Below, piece after piece: positions 33,575 through 33,687 of a stretch of 33,687 bases of DNA. Source of the DNA: Bacillota bacterium (GTDB lineage Bacteria; Bacillota_I; Bacilli_A; Erysipelotrichales; Erysipelotrichaceae); the NCBI GenBank assembly GCA_021847325.1, contig JAJZTY010000007.1, positions 1-33,687 on the forward strand, written 5' to 3'. Under the pieces are notes generated by a model that saw nothing but the letters and a program-made list of their open reading frames with translations, was not told the origin of the DNA and made no database searches. Position 1 is the first letter of the stretch. The number at the start of each line of letters is the position of its first letter. Made by a program: the position numbers and the translations under genes.

Positions 33575-33600
33575 AATCTTGATGTACATCAAGGTTTTTT
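33575..33600 (+). terminator. Terminator of the FNR-like gene
   Basis: The arms 33575-33584 and 33587-33596 contain CTTGATG/CATCAAG and a G-T pair, and are followed by a T-run (33595-33601). The same bases form an FNR box. Confidence 0.7.
33579..33592. promoter_or_regulatory. Exact FNR box TTGATGTACATCAA
   Basis: It matches TTGAT-N4-ATCAA at every defined base. Its centre is 41.5 bases from a start site predicted from TAGACT (33615-33620), the geometry of a class II FNR-activated promoter for the next gene. Confidence 0.6.
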
Positions 33601-33662
33601 TATTATGCAAAGGATAGACTATGTGTATAAGAAGGATAACTTCTGAGAAGGTAGGTAAAAAT

Positions 33663-33687
33663 ATGTCAAATCAAACACAATTTAATG
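33663..33687 (+). CDS. Start of a gene cut by the window edge
   Basis: An ATG follows AGGTAGGT, and eight codons (MSNQTQFN) are visible before the window ends. The product cannot be identified. Its predicted promoter has an FNR box, so it may encode an anaerobically induced protein. Confidence 0.55.

Overview
The window is about 34 kb of low-GC bacterial DNA with short intergenic gaps, strong AGGAGG-type ribosome binding sites and many hairpin-plus-T terminators. Several genes end in TGA within ATGA overlaps and tryptophan is encoded by TGG, so TGA is a stop. This excludes Mycoplasma/Spiroplasma-type decoding and fits a low-GC Bacillota or an Acholeplasma/Izemoplasma-like relative. The sequence alone does not settle the genus. 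No rRNA, tRNA, insertion sequence or CRISPR array was seen.

Left part (1-9390): housekeeping and salvage genes in short units. These are a 4Fe-4S protein of richer base composition, a GlpA/LhgO-like FAD oxidoreductase, a DJ-1/PfpI protein, a candidate structured RNA (about 3364-3474), a small membrane protein, a protein-isoaspartate methyltransferase and a Cof-type HAD phosphatase. They are followed by a pseudouridine salvage unit (psuG and a psuK with its own DNA-binding domain) divergent from a nucleoside hydrolase. Next comes a carboxymuconolactone-decarboxylase/AhpD-family gene split by a -1 frameshift at a perfect A_AAA_AAG heptamer.

Central part (9515-29741): seventeen genes all on the + strand form one catabolic island. 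It encodes KDPG aldolase and KDG kinase, an AraC regulator, an ABC sugar importer without an ATPase, three Gfo/Idh/MocA oxidoreductases that share an unusual four-cysteine insertion, a GNAT acetyltransferase, a two-domain alpha/beta hydrolase, a NagB-like deaminase, an unclassified TIM-barrel hydrolase, a NagA-like deacetylase, tagaturonate reductase, altronate dehydratase and an AgaS-like SIS enzyme. Two known pathways meet here: amino-sugar phosphate to fructose/tagatose phosphate, and tagaturonate to altronate, KDG, KDPG, then pyruvate plus glyceraldehyde-3-phosphate. The imported compound is therefore probably a glycoside joining an N-acetylhexosamine to a uronic acid or a related polyol-derived acid. 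Only the binding protein has a signal peptide, so breakdown is probably intracellular. The usual uronate isomerase and an amino-sugar kinase are absent; the oxidoreductase trio and the unclassified hydrolase are the candidates for unknown front-end chemistry. The island is bounded by terminators and carries a cre-like site and direct repeats before the binding-protein gene.

Right part (29765-33687): a DUF2200 / DUF4287-DUF5655 gene pair, a MerR regulator divergent from an aldo/keto reductase across a textbook 19-bp-spacer MerR promoter, pyroglutamyl peptidase, and a four-cysteine FNR-like oxygen regulator. The regulator gene is followed by an exact FNR box (TTGAT-N4-ATCAA) in front of a gene cut by the window edge.
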